A stretch of DNA of 64,000 nt from Pusillimonas sp. UBA3987. GTDB lineage: Bacteria; Pseudomonadota; Gammaproteobacteria; Burkholderiales; Burkholderiaceae_B. The notes beneath the pieces were generated by a model. It saw only the letters and a list, made by a program, of their open reading frames with translations. It had not been told where the DNA came from and made no database searches. Shown here piece by piece: positions 34,846 to 44,447 of this stretch. Positions within the stretch are counted from its first letter, which is position 1. Every line of letters begins with the position of its first letter. Position numbers and translations under genes: made by a program. The DNA is taken from NCBI GenBank assembly GCA_002384935.1, contig DGCD01000007.1, positions 1 to 64,000 of the forward strand, given 5' to 3'.

Positions 34846-35448
34846 TTAGCGACTTTGATTCTGCTGGCATTCTGCCGCGGCAGCTTCGGCTTTTGCGCCC
34901 GGCGTGGCAAGTGAACGTACACGCCCGCCTGCGGCAGCCGAGTTTGGCCCGCCGGATGCATTGTAAGTGCTGGTTGCCTGATTATAAATAACCCGTTCGC
35001 CACGAATATTGTCAAGGCGCTTTCCGCAGACGTATTTGGTGATGACAGCCTGACCGATCATTTCGATCTCTTCGGTTTTGCCGTTGTACTCCGCCCTAAG
35101 GCCCCTGGCCTCAATTACTTCAAATTTTTCCGGGTTTTCCTGGCGGATAAAAACGCGCTCGCCGTCGTTGGCGGTTGCAGTACCGTATTGGAAGCCCTCG
35201 TCGTCTTCGCGCATGATGAGCGTGTCGGAGTTCAGTGTCATCTGGCCGCGCGTCATGACGACGTTACCGGTAAAAGTGCTTTCCTTCTTTATGTCGTCGT
35301 AATTCAGTGTGTCGGACAAAATAAGGGTATCTGGTTCTTCGGCCGGGTTATCGTTTGCCGGTTGAGCGCCCGCCAGAGGCGAGAAAGCCAAAAGTACGCT
35401 GATGCATACCCAGCGGCACAGATGTTGGATGGATAAACGTTTCATCAT
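34846..35448 (-). CDS. lptA: LPS transport periplasmic protein LptA
   Basis: LptA polymerises into the periplasmic bridge that carries LPS to the outer membrane. The 200-residue protein has a signal peptide (cleavage after LAGAQ, about residue 29) and one OstA-like beta-jellyroll domain, with LNYDDIKKESTFTGNVVMTRG typical of the family. The C-terminal 35 residues are Ala/Gly-rich. It is between lptC and lptB. Confidence 0.94.
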   Translation of the reverse strand: MMKRLSIQHLCRWVCISVLLAFSPLAGAQPANDNPAEEPDTLILSDTLNYDDIKKESTFTGNVVMTRGQMTLNSDTLIMREDDEGFQYGTATANDGERVFIRQENPEKFEVIEARGLRAEYNGKTEEIEMIGQAVITKYVCGKRLDNIRGERVIYNQATSTYNASGGPNSAAAGGRVRSLATPGAKAEAAAAECQQNQSR

Positions 35449-35454
35449 ATTTTT

Positions 35455-36069
35455 CTAGTCGTTCGGTGTGGCGTTTTCAGTGCGTTGCGTGCGGGATTCT
35501 TCACCCGATATTTTGACGTCGCTGGCCGATAAAACCTCAAGTGTACGAGACTCGTTGTCGTAACGCATGCCTTTTCCGTTAATCCTGGATTTTCCGTTTT
35601 GTACCAGTGCAGGCAGGTCGGTGTAGGCAACGTCTTCGTCGGGCAGCAAAATGAGTTTTTCGCTGGTCACATCCAATGCAGGGCGATCGTCGTAAGGCAC
35701 ACGATGCAGGTGGGCATCGCCCGTGAGTGTGATCCGGCTGCCATCCTGGTCCATTATGGCTTTGTTTCCGGTCGCCACGGTAATGGGTGAGCCTGTACGC
35801 TGGCCAACGGCACGTGCATTGTCGACCTCGTAGGAGTCGTCATCGGGGTAGTGCTGCAGATAATCGCCTTCCAGCCGGTTGATAGCTTCTCCCTGAGGGT
35901 TGGTTCTAACCATAACGAACTTTTCAGACCAGGCATCAGGTTCGTGGGTCACGCGCCGGGGCGGTTCAAGCTGTATCGCGCGTTGCGTGTATTCTGCCGC
36001 CCACCAGCTTAAAAGCACCAGTGAACAGAGCAGCAATATCGCGATGAATCCAGGTAAGCGTTCTTTCAT
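35455..36069 (-). CDS. lptC: LPS export inner-membrane protein LptC
   Basis: LptC is a bitopic protein that passes LPS from LptBFG to LptA. The 204-residue product has one N-terminal membrane span (about residues 9-27) and a periplasmic domain with the YLQHYPDDDSYEVDNARA and LTGDAHLHR blocks of the LptC/YrbK family. Sequence conservation in this family is low, so the operon position between kdsC and lptA carries much of the assignment. Confidence 0.92.
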   Translation of the reverse strand: MKERLPGFIAILLLCSLVLLSWWAAEYTQRAIQLEPPRRVTHEPDAWSEKFVMVRTNPQGEAINRLEGDYLQHYPDDDSYEVDNARAVGQRTGSPITVATGNKAIMDQDGSRITLTGDAHLHRVPYDDRPALDVTSEKLILLPDEDVAYTDLPALVQNGKSRINGKGMRYDNESRTLEVLSASDVKISGEESRTQRTENATPND

Positions 36070-36079
36070 AACTAACGGG

Positions 36080-36679
36080 CTATTGTGTTACATCGCCAAG
36101 TACAACACTATTTTGGCTCAGGAATGGACCCAGGCGTTTCTGTGCGGCCAGAACCAGGTCGCAACATTCCCTGGCGGCGCCATCCCCGCCCGGCTTGACT
36201 GATATCCAATGCGCGGCTTGTTCGATATAGGCCGGGGCGCCAGGCACCGTCGCGGCCAGCCCGACACGTTGCAATGCCGCCAAGTCCATAATGTCGTCGC
36301 CCATAAAGCCTATTTGATCAAATGACAGGCCATGTTCCTGGGCGATCTGGGTTAGCGCCTGGAGCTTGTCGCGAACCCCCTGCAAGACAATTTCAATGCC
36401 GAGCTCGGCGCCGCGCCGCGCAACAATAGGGCCTTTGCGCCCGGTAATGAAGGCCACCACAATCCCGCTTTCACGGAGCATGCGCAACCCATAGCCGTCC
36501 AGTGCGTGAAATCGCTTTGCGACTTCACCGTTTTCGCCGTACCAAAGTGCGCCGTCGGTAAGGATGCCGTCGACATCAAAGGCCATGAGCTTGATATCGC
36601 GAGCGCGATTGACGACGTGTTCAGGAACGCGAGCAAGGATAAGTGCTTCGGCGGGGTGGGGGATAGCGGGTGTTTTCAT
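36080..36679 (-). CDS. kdsC: 3-deoxy-D-manno-octulosonate 8-phosphate phosphatase KdsC
   Basis: KdsC releases phosphate from Kdo 8-phosphate, the third step in making the LPS core sugar Kdo. This tetrameric C0-type HAD enzyme of 199 residues has DVDGILTDG (nucleophile Asp35), FITGRK, and IGFMGDDIMDLAAL with the metal-binding Asp pair. It follows kdsD after two bases, so the two Kdo genes are tightly coupled. Confidence 0.95.
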   Translation of the reverse strand: MKTPAIPHPAEALILARVPEHVVNRARDIKLMAFDVDGILTDGALWYGENGEVAKRFHALDGYGLRMLRESGIVVAFITGRKGPIVARRGAELGIEIVLQGVRDKLQALTQIAQEHGLSFDQIGFMGDDIMDLAALQRVGLAATVPGAPAYIEQAAHWISVKPGGDGAARECCDLVLAAQKRLGPFLSQNSVVLGDVTQ

Positions 36680-36681
36680 GA

Positions 36682-37671
36682 TCAGATTACCTTGGCGGCC
36701 ATCAGGTCGTGCATGTGCAGGGCGCCAATGAGCTTGCCTTCTTTGTTTACGACAACGACTTGCGACAGTTTGTTGGATTCCATCAGTGAAGCGGCTTCCA
36801 CTGCAAGCGCGTCGGCGGTTACGCTGCGTGGATCGAGCGACATGCCGTCGGATACACGCAGCTGGCGGATATCGCCAACCTTCGAAATGAGCCGACGTAA
36901 ATCACCGTCGGTAAAAATGCCGATGGGTTCATCGTTGCTGTTCACAACGATTGTCATGCCCATGCCTTTGCGGGACATTTCCTCCAGTGCCTCCTGGATG
37001 GCGGCGCGTGCCTGCACAATGGGCAGTGCCTGGCCATGGCGCATGACATCACGTACGTGGGTCAGCAGGCGTCGCCCCAGGGCGCCGCCGGGATGAGACC
37101 TGGCGAAATCCTCCGCACCGAATCCACGTGCTTCAAGACAGGCAACAGCCAGCGCATCACCTAATGCCATGGTGGCAGTGGTGCTGGCGGTAGGCGCCAG
37201 ATTCAGCGGGCAGGCCTCTTGATCGACGTGAACGTTCAAGTGCACTTGTGCACTGCCGGCCAGGTCTGATTGCGGGTTGCCGGTGATGGCAATGATAGGG
37301 ATGCCCATGCGTTTACAGACCGACAGGACGGTAATCAGTTCCTCGGCGGTGCCGGAATAGGAAATGGCAATGACGATGTCTTGGGGCGTGAGCATGCCCA
37401 GATCGCCATGGATCGCTTCAACGCCGTGCATGAAAAAAGCGGGTGAGCCGGTTGAGGCGAGCGTTGCGGCCATTTTTCGGCCGATGTGGCCTGATTTCCC
37501 GATGCCGGTTACAACCACTCTGCCACTGCAGCCCAAAACCAGCTTTACCGCCTGGTGAAAAGACGCATCGAGCCGACGGCTAAGGCTTTGCAGCGCAGCT
37601 ATTTCGGTACTGAGCGTGCGGCGGGCGGAGGCCAGCGCACTGGTGGCGGGAAAAGAATCGGGAATCGTCAT
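36682..37671 (-). CDS. kdsD: D-arabinose 5-phosphate isomerase KdsD
   Basis: KdsD converts ribulose 5-phosphate to arabinose 5-phosphate, the precursor of Kdo. The 329-residue protein has a SIS domain (about 40-180, with VVTGIGKSGHIGRKMAATLAS and SYSGTAEEL) followed by two CBS domains (about 205-329) that may sense nucleotides or CMP-Kdo. Length and order match E. coli KdsD (328). It heads a ten-gene minus run that ends at rlpA. It is divergent from apt. Confidence 0.95.
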   Translation of the reverse strand: MTIPDSFPATSALASARRTLSTEIAALQSLSRRLDASFHQAVKLVLGCSGRVVVTGIGKSGHIGRKMAATLASTGSPAFFMHGVEAIHGDLGMLTPQDIVIAISYSGTAEELITVLSVCKRMGIPIIAITGNPQSDLAGSAQVHLNVHVDQEACPLNLAPTASTTATMALGDALAVACLEARGFGAEDFARSHPGGALGRRLLTHVRDVMRHGQALPIVQARAAIQEALEEMSRKGMGMTIVVNSNDEPIGIFTDGDLRRLISKVGDIRQLRVSDGMSLDPRSVTADALAVEAASLMESNKLSQVVVVNKEGKLIGALHMHDLMAAKVI

Positions 37672-37784
37672 TATTCGATTTTAAACGTTGCTAATTGTTT
37701 TTGTATCAGAGGGTGGGGCTGCACAGTTCAGGCAATATTAAGGTTATAGTGAGTGCCTGGTTCAATTTTGTTGTGGCGACCTTA

Positions 37785-38321
37785 ATGCATACCGATCCTG
37801 CCGAGTACATCCGTAACGCTATCCGCAGCGTGCCCGATTGGCCCAGCCCGGGTGTTACTTTTCGCGACATTACCCCTATATTACAAGACCCCCGTTCATT
37901 TCGGGTTCTGGTCGATTTATTTGTTTACCGTTACATGCGCCAGCGGCTCGATCTGGTAGCCGGTGTCGACGCCAGAGGATTTATTCTGGGGGCGGTGCTG
38001 GCTTACGAACTGAATCTTGGGTTTGTTCCAGTGCGCAAAAAAGGCAAGTTGCCATTCCAGACCCTGGCTGAGGAATACACCCTGGAGTATGGCAATGCCA
38101 CGGTTGAGATGCATACCGATGCCGTGAAACCGGGGCAACGTGTTTTACTGATCGATGATCTGATTGCCACGGGTGGGACCATGGTTGCGGCGGCCAAGTT
38201 ATTGCAACGCCTGGGCGCCAATGTGGTTGAAGCCGCTGCCATTATCGATTTGCCGGCGCTGGGCGGATCGAAGAGTTTGAAAGACACCGGCCTTCCTTTG
38301 TACACAGTGTGTACGTTCTAG
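37785..38321 (+). CDS. apt: Adenine phosphoribosyltransferase
   Basis: Apt salvages adenine to AMP using PRPP. From ATG 37785 the 178-residue protein matches the family, with YIRNAIRSVPDWP at the start, GVTFRDITPIL, DARGFILGA and the PRPP loop LLIDDLIATGGT (about 125-136). The frame continues upstream to 37695, but those residues are not conserved. It is convergent with ilvA, with a 12-base gap. Confidence 0.96.
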   Translation: MHTDPAEYIRNAIRSVPDWPSPGVTFRDITPILQDPRSFRVLVDLFVYRYMRQRLDLVAGVDARGFILGAVLAYELNLGFVPVRKKGKLPFQTLAEEYTLEYGNATVEMHTDAVKPGQRVLLIDDLIATGGTMVAAAKLLQRLGANVVEAAAIIDLPALGGSKSLKDTGLPLYTVCTF

Positions 38322-38333
38322 GCCGGCCCTGTA

Positions 38334-39842
38334 TTACAGGAATAACTGGTAGGCAGGGTTATCGGTTTCATTCCAATACGGATAACCCAGGCCTTCAAGG
38401 AAATCCTTGAAGGCTTTTTTATCGGTAGGCGGAACCTGCAACCCGACCAGGATTCGGCCGTAATCGTCGCCTTGGTTCCGGTAATGAAACAGGCTGATAT
38501 TCCATTCAGGGCTCATCGAGCTTAAAAAGCGCATGAGCGCACCCGGCCGTTCCGGAAATTCAAACCGAAACAGCAGTTCATGTTCAGCCAGGTAGGAGCG
38601 GCCCCCCACCATGAAACGCAAATGGGTCTTAGCCATTTCATTGTGGGTGAGGTCGAGCGCCTTAAAACCTTTACGGGTGAACATTTTGGCCAGTTTTTCG
38701 CCTTCTGTGGGCGAACTGATCTGGAGGCCCACGAAAACATGGGCGCTTTGGGCATCGGAAATACGGTAATTGAACTCGGTCACGCTGCGCGCACCGATGG
38801 CTTCGCACAGTTTCAGGAAGCTGCCGCGCTCTTCCGGAATCGTGAGCGCCAGCAGCGCTTCGCGCGCCTCGCCGACGTCGGCCCGGTCGGCAACAAAACG
38901 CAGGCGATCAAAGTTCATGTTGGCGCCGCTGGCTACGGCCACCAGATTTTTGTTCTTCCATTTGTTTAATGCTGCGTAACGTTTGGCGCCGGCAATCGCC
39001 AATGCGCCCGATGGTTCAAGTACGCTGCGGGTGTCCTGGAATACGTCTTTAATGGCGGCGCAAATGGCGTCGGAATCAACCGTGACAAAGTCGTCGACCC
39101 ATTGGCGCGTCAGGCGGAAGGTTTCCGCCCCCACTTTCTTTACCGCCGTGCCGTCGGAAAACAGGCCAACGTCTTGCAGTTCGATGCGTCGTCCGGCTTT
39201 CACGCTGCGAATCATTGCGTCGGAGTCTTCGGTTTGAACACCGATGACTTTAATGTCGGGGCGCAGTTGTTTGACGTACGCTGCAATCCCCGAGATCAGG
39301 CCGCCTCCGCCAATCGCGCAGAAAATGGCATCGATTCGCCCGGGGTGCTGACGAAGAATCTCCATGCCCACGGTGCCCTGGCCTGCGATGACGTCGGGGT
39401 CGTCGAAAGGGTGCACAAAAGTGAGCTGTTCTTTCTTTTCCAGTTCTTTGGCGTACAAGTAGGCATCAGAGTAGCTGTTACCCACCAGAACGGTTTCGCC
39501 GCCGAACCCCTCGACTGCCCGCACTTTAACCTGGGGCGTGGTGGTGGGCATGACGATGACTGCGCGGCATCCTAGTTTGCGTGCCGACAGTGCAACCCCT
39601 TGGGCATGGTTGCCTGCCGATGCTGCAATGACGCCACGCTTCAGTTCCGCTTTGCTAAGATTGGCCATTTTGTTATAAGCACCCCTTAGCTTGAAGCTGA
39701 ACACTTCCTGCGCATCTTCGCGTTTCAGAAAAAAATTATTCTGGGTGCGTGCGGAAATTTGGGGTGCGTGCTCCAAGGGCGATTCAATGGCGACGTCGTA
39801 GACTTTGGATGTGAGAATGCGTTTGAGATAGTCGGTTGACAT
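38334..39842 (-). CDS. ilvA: Biosynthetic threonine ammonia-lyase
   Basis: IlvA deaminates threonine to 2-oxobutanoate, the first step to isoleucine. The 502-residue enzyme has the PLP lysine in FSFKLRGAYNKM (about residue 51), SAGNHAQGVA, the glycine loop AIGGGGLISG, and two C-terminal ACT-like regulatory domains (about 330-500) that make the long, isoleucine-inhibited form. Start ATG 39842 fits. It is divergent from the VTT-domain gene. Confidence 0.95.
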   Translation of the reverse strand: MSTDYLKRILTSKVYDVAIESPLEHAPQISARTQNNFFLKREDAQEVFSFKLRGAYNKMANLSKAELKRGVIAASAGNHAQGVALSARKLGCRAVIVMPTTTPQVKVRAVEGFGGETVLVGNSYSDAYLYAKELEKKEQLTFVHPFDDPDVIAGQGTVGMEILRQHPGRIDAIFCAIGGGGLISGIAAYVKQLRPDIKVIGVQTEDSDAMIRSVKAGRRIELQDVGLFSDGTAVKKVGAETFRLTRQWVDDFVTVDSDAICAAIKDVFQDTRSVLEPSGALAIAGAKRYAALNKWKNKNLVAVASGANMNFDRLRFVADRADVGEAREALLALTIPEERGSFLKLCEAIGARSVTEFNYRISDAQSAHVFVGLQISSPTEGEKLAKMFTRKGFKALDLTHNEMAKTHLRFMVGGRSYLAEHELLFRFEFPERPGALMRFLSSMSPEWNISLFHYRNQGDDYGRILVGLQVPPTDKKAFKDFLEGLGYPYWNETDNPAYQLFL

Positions 39843-39928
39843 GGTGCGTTTGAGCGCTAAAAAAGGGCTTGTTAAAGAGATTCAGGTTACCACAGGGCAC
39901 GCTTCTCACACAGAAAAGGACACTAAAT

Positions 39929-40420
39929 ATGCAAGGTCAATTGGGCGCGACGGTTTCTGATCTGCTGGCATTTCTAGCCATGCCCGAGGTCGGTTTAAGT
40001 GCGGTTCTTTTGATCAGTTTCCTGGCCTCAACCTTGCTGCCCCTGGGCTCCGAACCGGTTTTGATTGCCTATTTGCAGTTACAGCCGGGTAATGTCTGGC
40101 CGGCGTTGCTGGTGGCCACGCTGGGCAATACCTTGGGCGGTCTGGTGAGTTATGCCATGGGGTGGGGTGTTGTTTGGGTCGTGCGTTATTTTGGTGAAGG
40201 CGGCGGGCGCTGGCGTGGCGTTGCCCATGGTTATGTCCGGCGTTTCGGGCCGGCTGCGTTGCTTTTTTCCTGGCTGCCGGTCATAGGCGATCCGCTTTGT
40301 GCCGTAGCCGGCGGTATGCGTTTACCGTTCTGGCCTTGTTTGTTTTTTATCGTGTTGGGAAAGTTTTTGCGGTATTTGTTGGTTGCCGGGGCGTTTTTAT
40401 GGGTTTCTTCCGGGGCCTAG
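39929..40420 (+). CDS. YqaA/DedA-like VTT-domain membrane protein
   Basis: The 163-residue protein has four to five hydrophobic segments and a VTT/SNARE-associated core: TLLPLGSEPVLIAYL, GNTLGGLVSYAMG with the helix-breaking glycines, and WLPVIGDPLCAVAGGMRL. The last block is typical of YqaA-like proteins. DedA/VTT proteins act in lipid scrambling or undecaprenyl-phosphate recycling; this member's cargo is unknown. ATG 39929 has AAAAGGA eight bases upstream; the frame opens at 39869 without a good site. Confidence 0.85.
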   Translation: MQGQLGATVSDLLAFLAMPEVGLSAVLLISFLASTLLPLGSEPVLIAYLQLQPGNVWPALLVATLGNTLGGLVSYAMGWGVVWVVRYFGEGGGRWRGVAHGYVRRFGPAALLFSWLPVIGDPLCAVAGGMRLPFWPCLFFIVLGKFLRYLLVAGAFLWVSSGA

Positions 40421-40488
40421 CAATCTTGCGTCCTTGACCGATGAAGTAAACTGAGGCCTGACTCAAACTTTTTCTTGACAGCGACTCC

Positions 40489-43400
40489 ATGAACGCCCCT
40501 ATTGCCAGCCAATTGCTTGCGAATTTGCCGTCAAACGACGCACCGCGTCTGCGTGAAATTCCATACAACTACACTTCTTTTTCCGATCGTGAAATTGTTT
40601 CCCGTTTATTGGGTCAAGAGGCTTGGTCATGGCTGATCGATCTAAGGGGAGAGCGCAAAACCGGTCGCTCGGCGCGGATGCTGTTCGAGGTGCTGGGCGA
40701 TATCTGGGTGGTAAAGCGCAACCCTTATCTGCAAGACGATTTGCTCGACAACCCCAAGCGTTTGGGGATGCTGGCCGAGGCAATGACGCACAGGTTGGGG
40801 GAAATTGACAAGCGTCGCGATCCCGGTGATCCGGGGCGTGACAACAAAGTGGTGTTGTTGCTGCAGGCGGCACGCGGCGCGGTTAGCGCCTTTCAGGCCG
40901 AGTTCGAGCAAACACGGACTTTGCGGAAAAAGGTATTGAAACGCCTGGCGAAGGTAACGGCACGCGACAACATCAAATTCGATGGCCTGTCGCGGGTCTC
41001 ACACGTCACCGACGCAACCGACTGGCGTGTCGAGTATCCGTTTGTGGTGCTGACCCCTGATACAGAGGCCGAAATGGCACCCCTTGTCCGCGCCTGTATT
41101 GAATTGGAGCTGACCATTATTCCGCGAGGGGGCGGCACCGGCTATACCGGTGGCGCCATTCCCCTTACCTGGCGCTCGGTGGTGATTAATACCGAAAAGC
41201 TCGACAAACTGGAGGCCGTTGAACACATCACGCTGCCGGGGCTTGAGCAACCGGTAGCCACCGTATTGGCCGGTGCCGGTGTGGTTACCCGTCGGGTGGC
41301 CGATGCGGCAGATGAAGCCGGCCTTGTGTTTGCGGTTGACCCCACCTCTGCCGATGCGTCCTGTGTTGGCGGTAATGTTGCCATGAATGCGGGGGGCAAG
41401 AAGGCCGTGTTATGGGGAACGGCGCTGGACAACCTGGCATGGTGGCGCATGGTCGATCCGCAAGGGAATTGGCTGGAAGTGACCCGTGTCAGCCACAATA
41501 TGGGGAAAATCCACGATGTCGAAGAGGTTCAGTTCGATATCAAGTGGTTCGACGGCAGCCGGGCGCCCGGGGAGCACCTGCTTAAATCGGAAACGTTACG
41601 TATTGAAGGGCGCAAGTTTCGCAAGGAAGGGCTGGGTAAAGACGTGACCGACAAGTTCCTTGCGGGTTTGCCGGGCGTGCAGAAGGAAGGGTGCGATGGC
41701 CTCATTACTTCGGCGCGCTGGGTCTTGCATCGCATGCCGGCGCAAACCCGTACGGTATGCATGGAGTTTTTCGGCCAGGCGCGTGACGCCATTCCGTCGA
41801 TTGTGGAAATAAAGCAGTACCTTGATGGCCAGGGCAAGCAGTTGGGCGCGTTACTGGCCGGGCTGGAACATCTCGATGAACGCTATTTGCGTGCAGTGGG
41901 GTATGCCACCAAGAGCAAACGCGGCGGTTTTCCGAAGATGGTCCTCATTGGCGACATCGTGGGCGATGACTCCAACGCTGTGGCCGCGGCGGCCAGCGAA
42001 GTGGTGCGGCTGGCGAATTCGCGTCATGGCGAGGGGTTTGTGGCGGTAAGTGCAGAAGCCCGCAAGAAGTTCTGGCTTGACCGTGCCCGCACTGCCGCGA
42101 TTGCACGCCACACAAATGCGTTCAAGATCAACGAAGATGTCGTGATTCCTTTGAACCGCATGGGCGAGTACACCGATGCGATCGAGCGAATTAACATCGA
42201 GCTTTCAACGCGCAACAAATTACGTTTGCTCGATCAGCTTGAACAGTTTTTTTGCAGCGAAGCGTTGCCGGTCGGCAAAACCGAGGACGCCGAAGAAGCC
42301 GAAATGATGCGTTCCGGGCTGCTGCGTGAGCGAACCGAGGCCGCGCTGGAAGTGTTGAGTGAGACTCGCCAACGTTGGGTGTGGCTGCTTGAAAACCTTG
42401 ACATGCCGTTAACGCAGGCTTTGCCCGACATGCCGCTGCTGGGTTTGGAAGCTGTACTGCCCGTTTTGAAAGAGCGAGTCGATACCCAGCCTGATGCCCG
42501 TGTCTTCGATGTCATGCAAGATCGCACTATTCGTGTGTCCTGGAAAGTGGAAGTGCGCGCCCACATGGAACGGATCTTTGCCGGTTCGGCCTGCGCGGCA
42601 GTGCTGGCCAGGATTCAGTCGATTCACGACGATGTGCTCAAAGGGCGGGTGTTTGTCGCATTGCACATGCATGCGGGTGATGGCAATGTGCATACCAATA
42701 TCCCGGTCAATTCAGACAACTATGAAATGCTGCGCGAGGCCAATGAAACGGTTGCGCGCATCATGAAAATTGCGCGCGACCTCGACGGTGTGATTTCCGG
42801 CGAGCATGGTATTGGGCTGACCAAGTATGAGTTCCTGACGCCCGAGGAGCTGCAGCCGTTTCAAGACTATAAGCGTCAGATTGATCCATCGGGTCGTTTC
42901 AACGCCGGCAAGCTGATGCCGGGGGCCGATTTACGTCATGCCTGGACGCCCAGTTTCAACTTGCTGGGTCATGAGTCGCTGATTATGCAGCAAAGTGATA
43001 TTGGTGCCATTTCAAGCGCCATCAAAGACTGTTTGCGTTGCGGCAAATGCAAACCTGTTTGCGCCACGCATGTGCCGCGAGCCAACCTGCTGTATTCGCC
43101 CCGCAACAAGATCCTGGCCACCTCATTGCTTATCGAGGCTTTTCTTTATGAAGAGCAGACACGCCGTGGCATCAGCCTGAAACATTGGTCTGAGTTTGAA
43201 GACGTGGGCGACCATTGCACGGTGTGTCACAAGTGCTATAACCCGTGTCCGGTGGATATTGATTTTGGCAATGTGTCGATGGATATGCGTGCCTTGTTGC
43301 GTCGCATGGGCAAGAAATCGTTTAACCCGGGCACGACGGCAGCCATGTTCTTTCTGAATACGAAAGATCCGCGCGTTATCAAGGCAACGCGTACCGCCAT

Positions 43401-44430
43401 GGTCGATATCGGCTATAAGGCGCAACGTTTTGTTGCCGACCTGTTCAGTGTGCCCGCGCGCCGGCAAACACAGCAACCGCCGGCCACCATAGGTAAAGCG
43501 CCCATTAAAGAGCAGGTGGTGCATTTTGTGAACAAGAAGATGCCTGGGGGGCTTCCCAAGCAAACGGCACGCAAGCTGCTGGATATTGAAGATGCCAATT
43601 ACGTGCCGATTATTCGCAATCCGGGTGCAACCAGCGTTGATTCCGAAGCCGTGTTTTATTTTCCGGGTTGCGGCTCGGAGCGGTTGTTCTCGCAGGTGGG
43701 CCTGGCAACACAGGCTATGTTGTGGCATGCCGGCGTTCAAACCGTTTTACCACCGGGGTATTTGTGTTGCGGCTATCCGCAGCGCGGCAATGGCATGTAC
43801 GACAAGGCCGACAAAATCATCACGGATAACCGCGTCCTGTTCCATCGGGTTGCCAACACGCTGAATTACCTCGACATTAAAACTGTGGTTGTCAGTTGTG
43901 GCACGTGTTACGACCAGTTGGCCGGATACGAGTTCGAGAAGATATTTCCGGGTTGCCGTTTAATTGATATCCACGAATACCTGCTGGAAAAGGATATCAA
44001 GCTCGAAGGGGTGACGGGGGTACGATACATGTATCACGACCCATGCCATTCGCCCATGAAACTGCAGGACCCCATGAAAACCGTGAAGTCGCTTGTGGGG
44101 GCGGATGCCATTAAAACTGATCGCTGTTGTGGTGAGTCGGGCACCTTGGCTGTATCGCGGCCCGATGTTTCAACCCAGGTGCGTTTTCGCAAGCAGGAAG
44201 AGTTATTGAAGAATACCGGCCAGATCCGCTCCGACGGCTACGATGGCAGCGTAAAAATGCTGACGTCCTGTCCTTCGTGTTTGCAAGGGTTGTCGCGTTA
44301 TGAGGGCGATACTGGCATGCAGGCCGACTACATCGTAGTGGAGATGGCCCGTCATGTACTGGGCCAGTCCTGGCTTGAAGATTACGTGAAAGCGGCGAAC
44401 GCCGGTGGTATTGAGCGCGTGCTTGTGTAG
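40489..44430 (+). CDS. DUF3683 FAD-linked oxidase and Fe-S oxidoreductase fusion
   Basis: This 1313-residue protein joins what are often separate subunits. An N-terminal DUF3683 region (about 1-180) precedes an FAD-binding PCMH domain (about 185-430, with PRGGGTGYTGGA and VGGNVAMNAGG), a FAD-oxidase C-terminal domain with HMHAGDGNVHTNIP and GEHGIGLTKYE, two 4Fe-4S motifs (CLRCGKCKPVC, CTVCHKCYNPCP, about 850-925), and two CCG domains (PGCGSE to CCGYPQRG; SCGTC, CCGESG and CPSC). The layout resembles D-lactate or D-2-hydroxyacid dehydrogenases that feed electrons to quinones. The substrate is unknown. It stands alone, convergent with phoR. Confidence 0.88.
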   Translation: MNAPIASQLLANLPSNDAPRLREIPYNYTSFSDREIVSRLLGQEAWSWLIDLRGERKTGRSARMLFEVLGDIWVVKRNPYLQDDLLDNPKRLGMLAEAMTHRLGEIDKRRDPGDPGRDNKVVLLLQAARGAVSAFQAEFEQTRTLRKKVLKRLAKVTARDNIKFDGLSRVSHVTDATDWRVEYPFVVLTPDTEAEMAPLVRACIELELTIIPRGGGTGYTGGAIPLTWRSVVINTEKLDKLEAVEHITLPGLEQPVATVLAGAGVVTRRVADAADEAGLVFAVDPTSADASCVGGNVAMNAGGKKAVLWGTALDNLAWWRMVDPQGNWLEVTRVSHNMGKIHDVEEVQFDIKWFDGSRAPGEHLLKSETLRIEGRKFRKEGLGKDVTDKFLAGLPGVQKEGCDGLITSARWVLHRMPAQTRTVCMEFFGQARDAIPSIVEIKQYLDGQGKQLGALLAGLEHLDERYLRAVGYATKSKRGGFPKMVLIGDIVGDDSNAVAAAASEVVRLANSRHGEGFVAVSAEARKKFWLDRARTAAIARHTNAFKINEDVVIPLNRMGEYTDAIERINIELSTRNKLRLLDQLEQFFCSEALPVGKTEDAEEAEMMRSGLLRERTEAALEVLSETRQRWVWLLENLDMPLTQALPDMPLLGLEAVLPVLKERVDTQPDARVFDVMQDRTIRVSWKVEVRAHMERIFAGSACAAVLARIQSIHDDVLKGRVFVALHMHAGDGNVHTNIPVNSDNYEMLREANETVARIMKIARDLDGVISGEHGIGLTKYEFLTPEELQPFQDYKRQIDPSGRFNAGKLMPGADLRHAWTPSFNLLGHESLIMQQSDIGAISSAIKDCLRCGKCKPVCATHVPRANLLYSPRNKILATSLLIEAFLYEEQTRRGISLKHWSEFEDVGDHCTVCHKCYNPCPVDIDFGNVSMDMRALLRRMGKKSFNPGTTAAMFFLNTKDPRVIKATRTAMVDIGYKAQRFVADLFSVPARRQTQQPPATIGKAPIKEQVVHFVNKKMPGGLPKQTARKLLDIEDANYVPIIRNPGATSVDSEAVFYFPGCGSERLFSQVGLATQAMLWHAGVQTVLPPGYLCCGYPQRGNGMYDKADKIITDNRVLFHRVANTLNYLDIKTVVVSCGTCYDQLAGYEFEKIFPGCRLIDIHEYLLEKDIKLEGVTGVRYMYHDPCHSPMKLQDPMKTVKSLVGADAIKTDRCCGESGTLAVSRPDVSTQVRFRKQEELLKNTGQIRSDGYDGSVKMLTSCPSCLQGLSRYEGDTGMQADYIVVEMARHVLGQSWLEDYVKAANAGGIERVLV

Positions 44431-44447
44431 TTCGTCGCCAACGCGGT

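Noticed and set aside
43123..43740. Minus-strand frame of 205 codons opposite the FAD/Fe-S oxidoreductase
   Set aside because: It covers the Fe-S and CCG coding region of a clear gene and shows no domain of its own.
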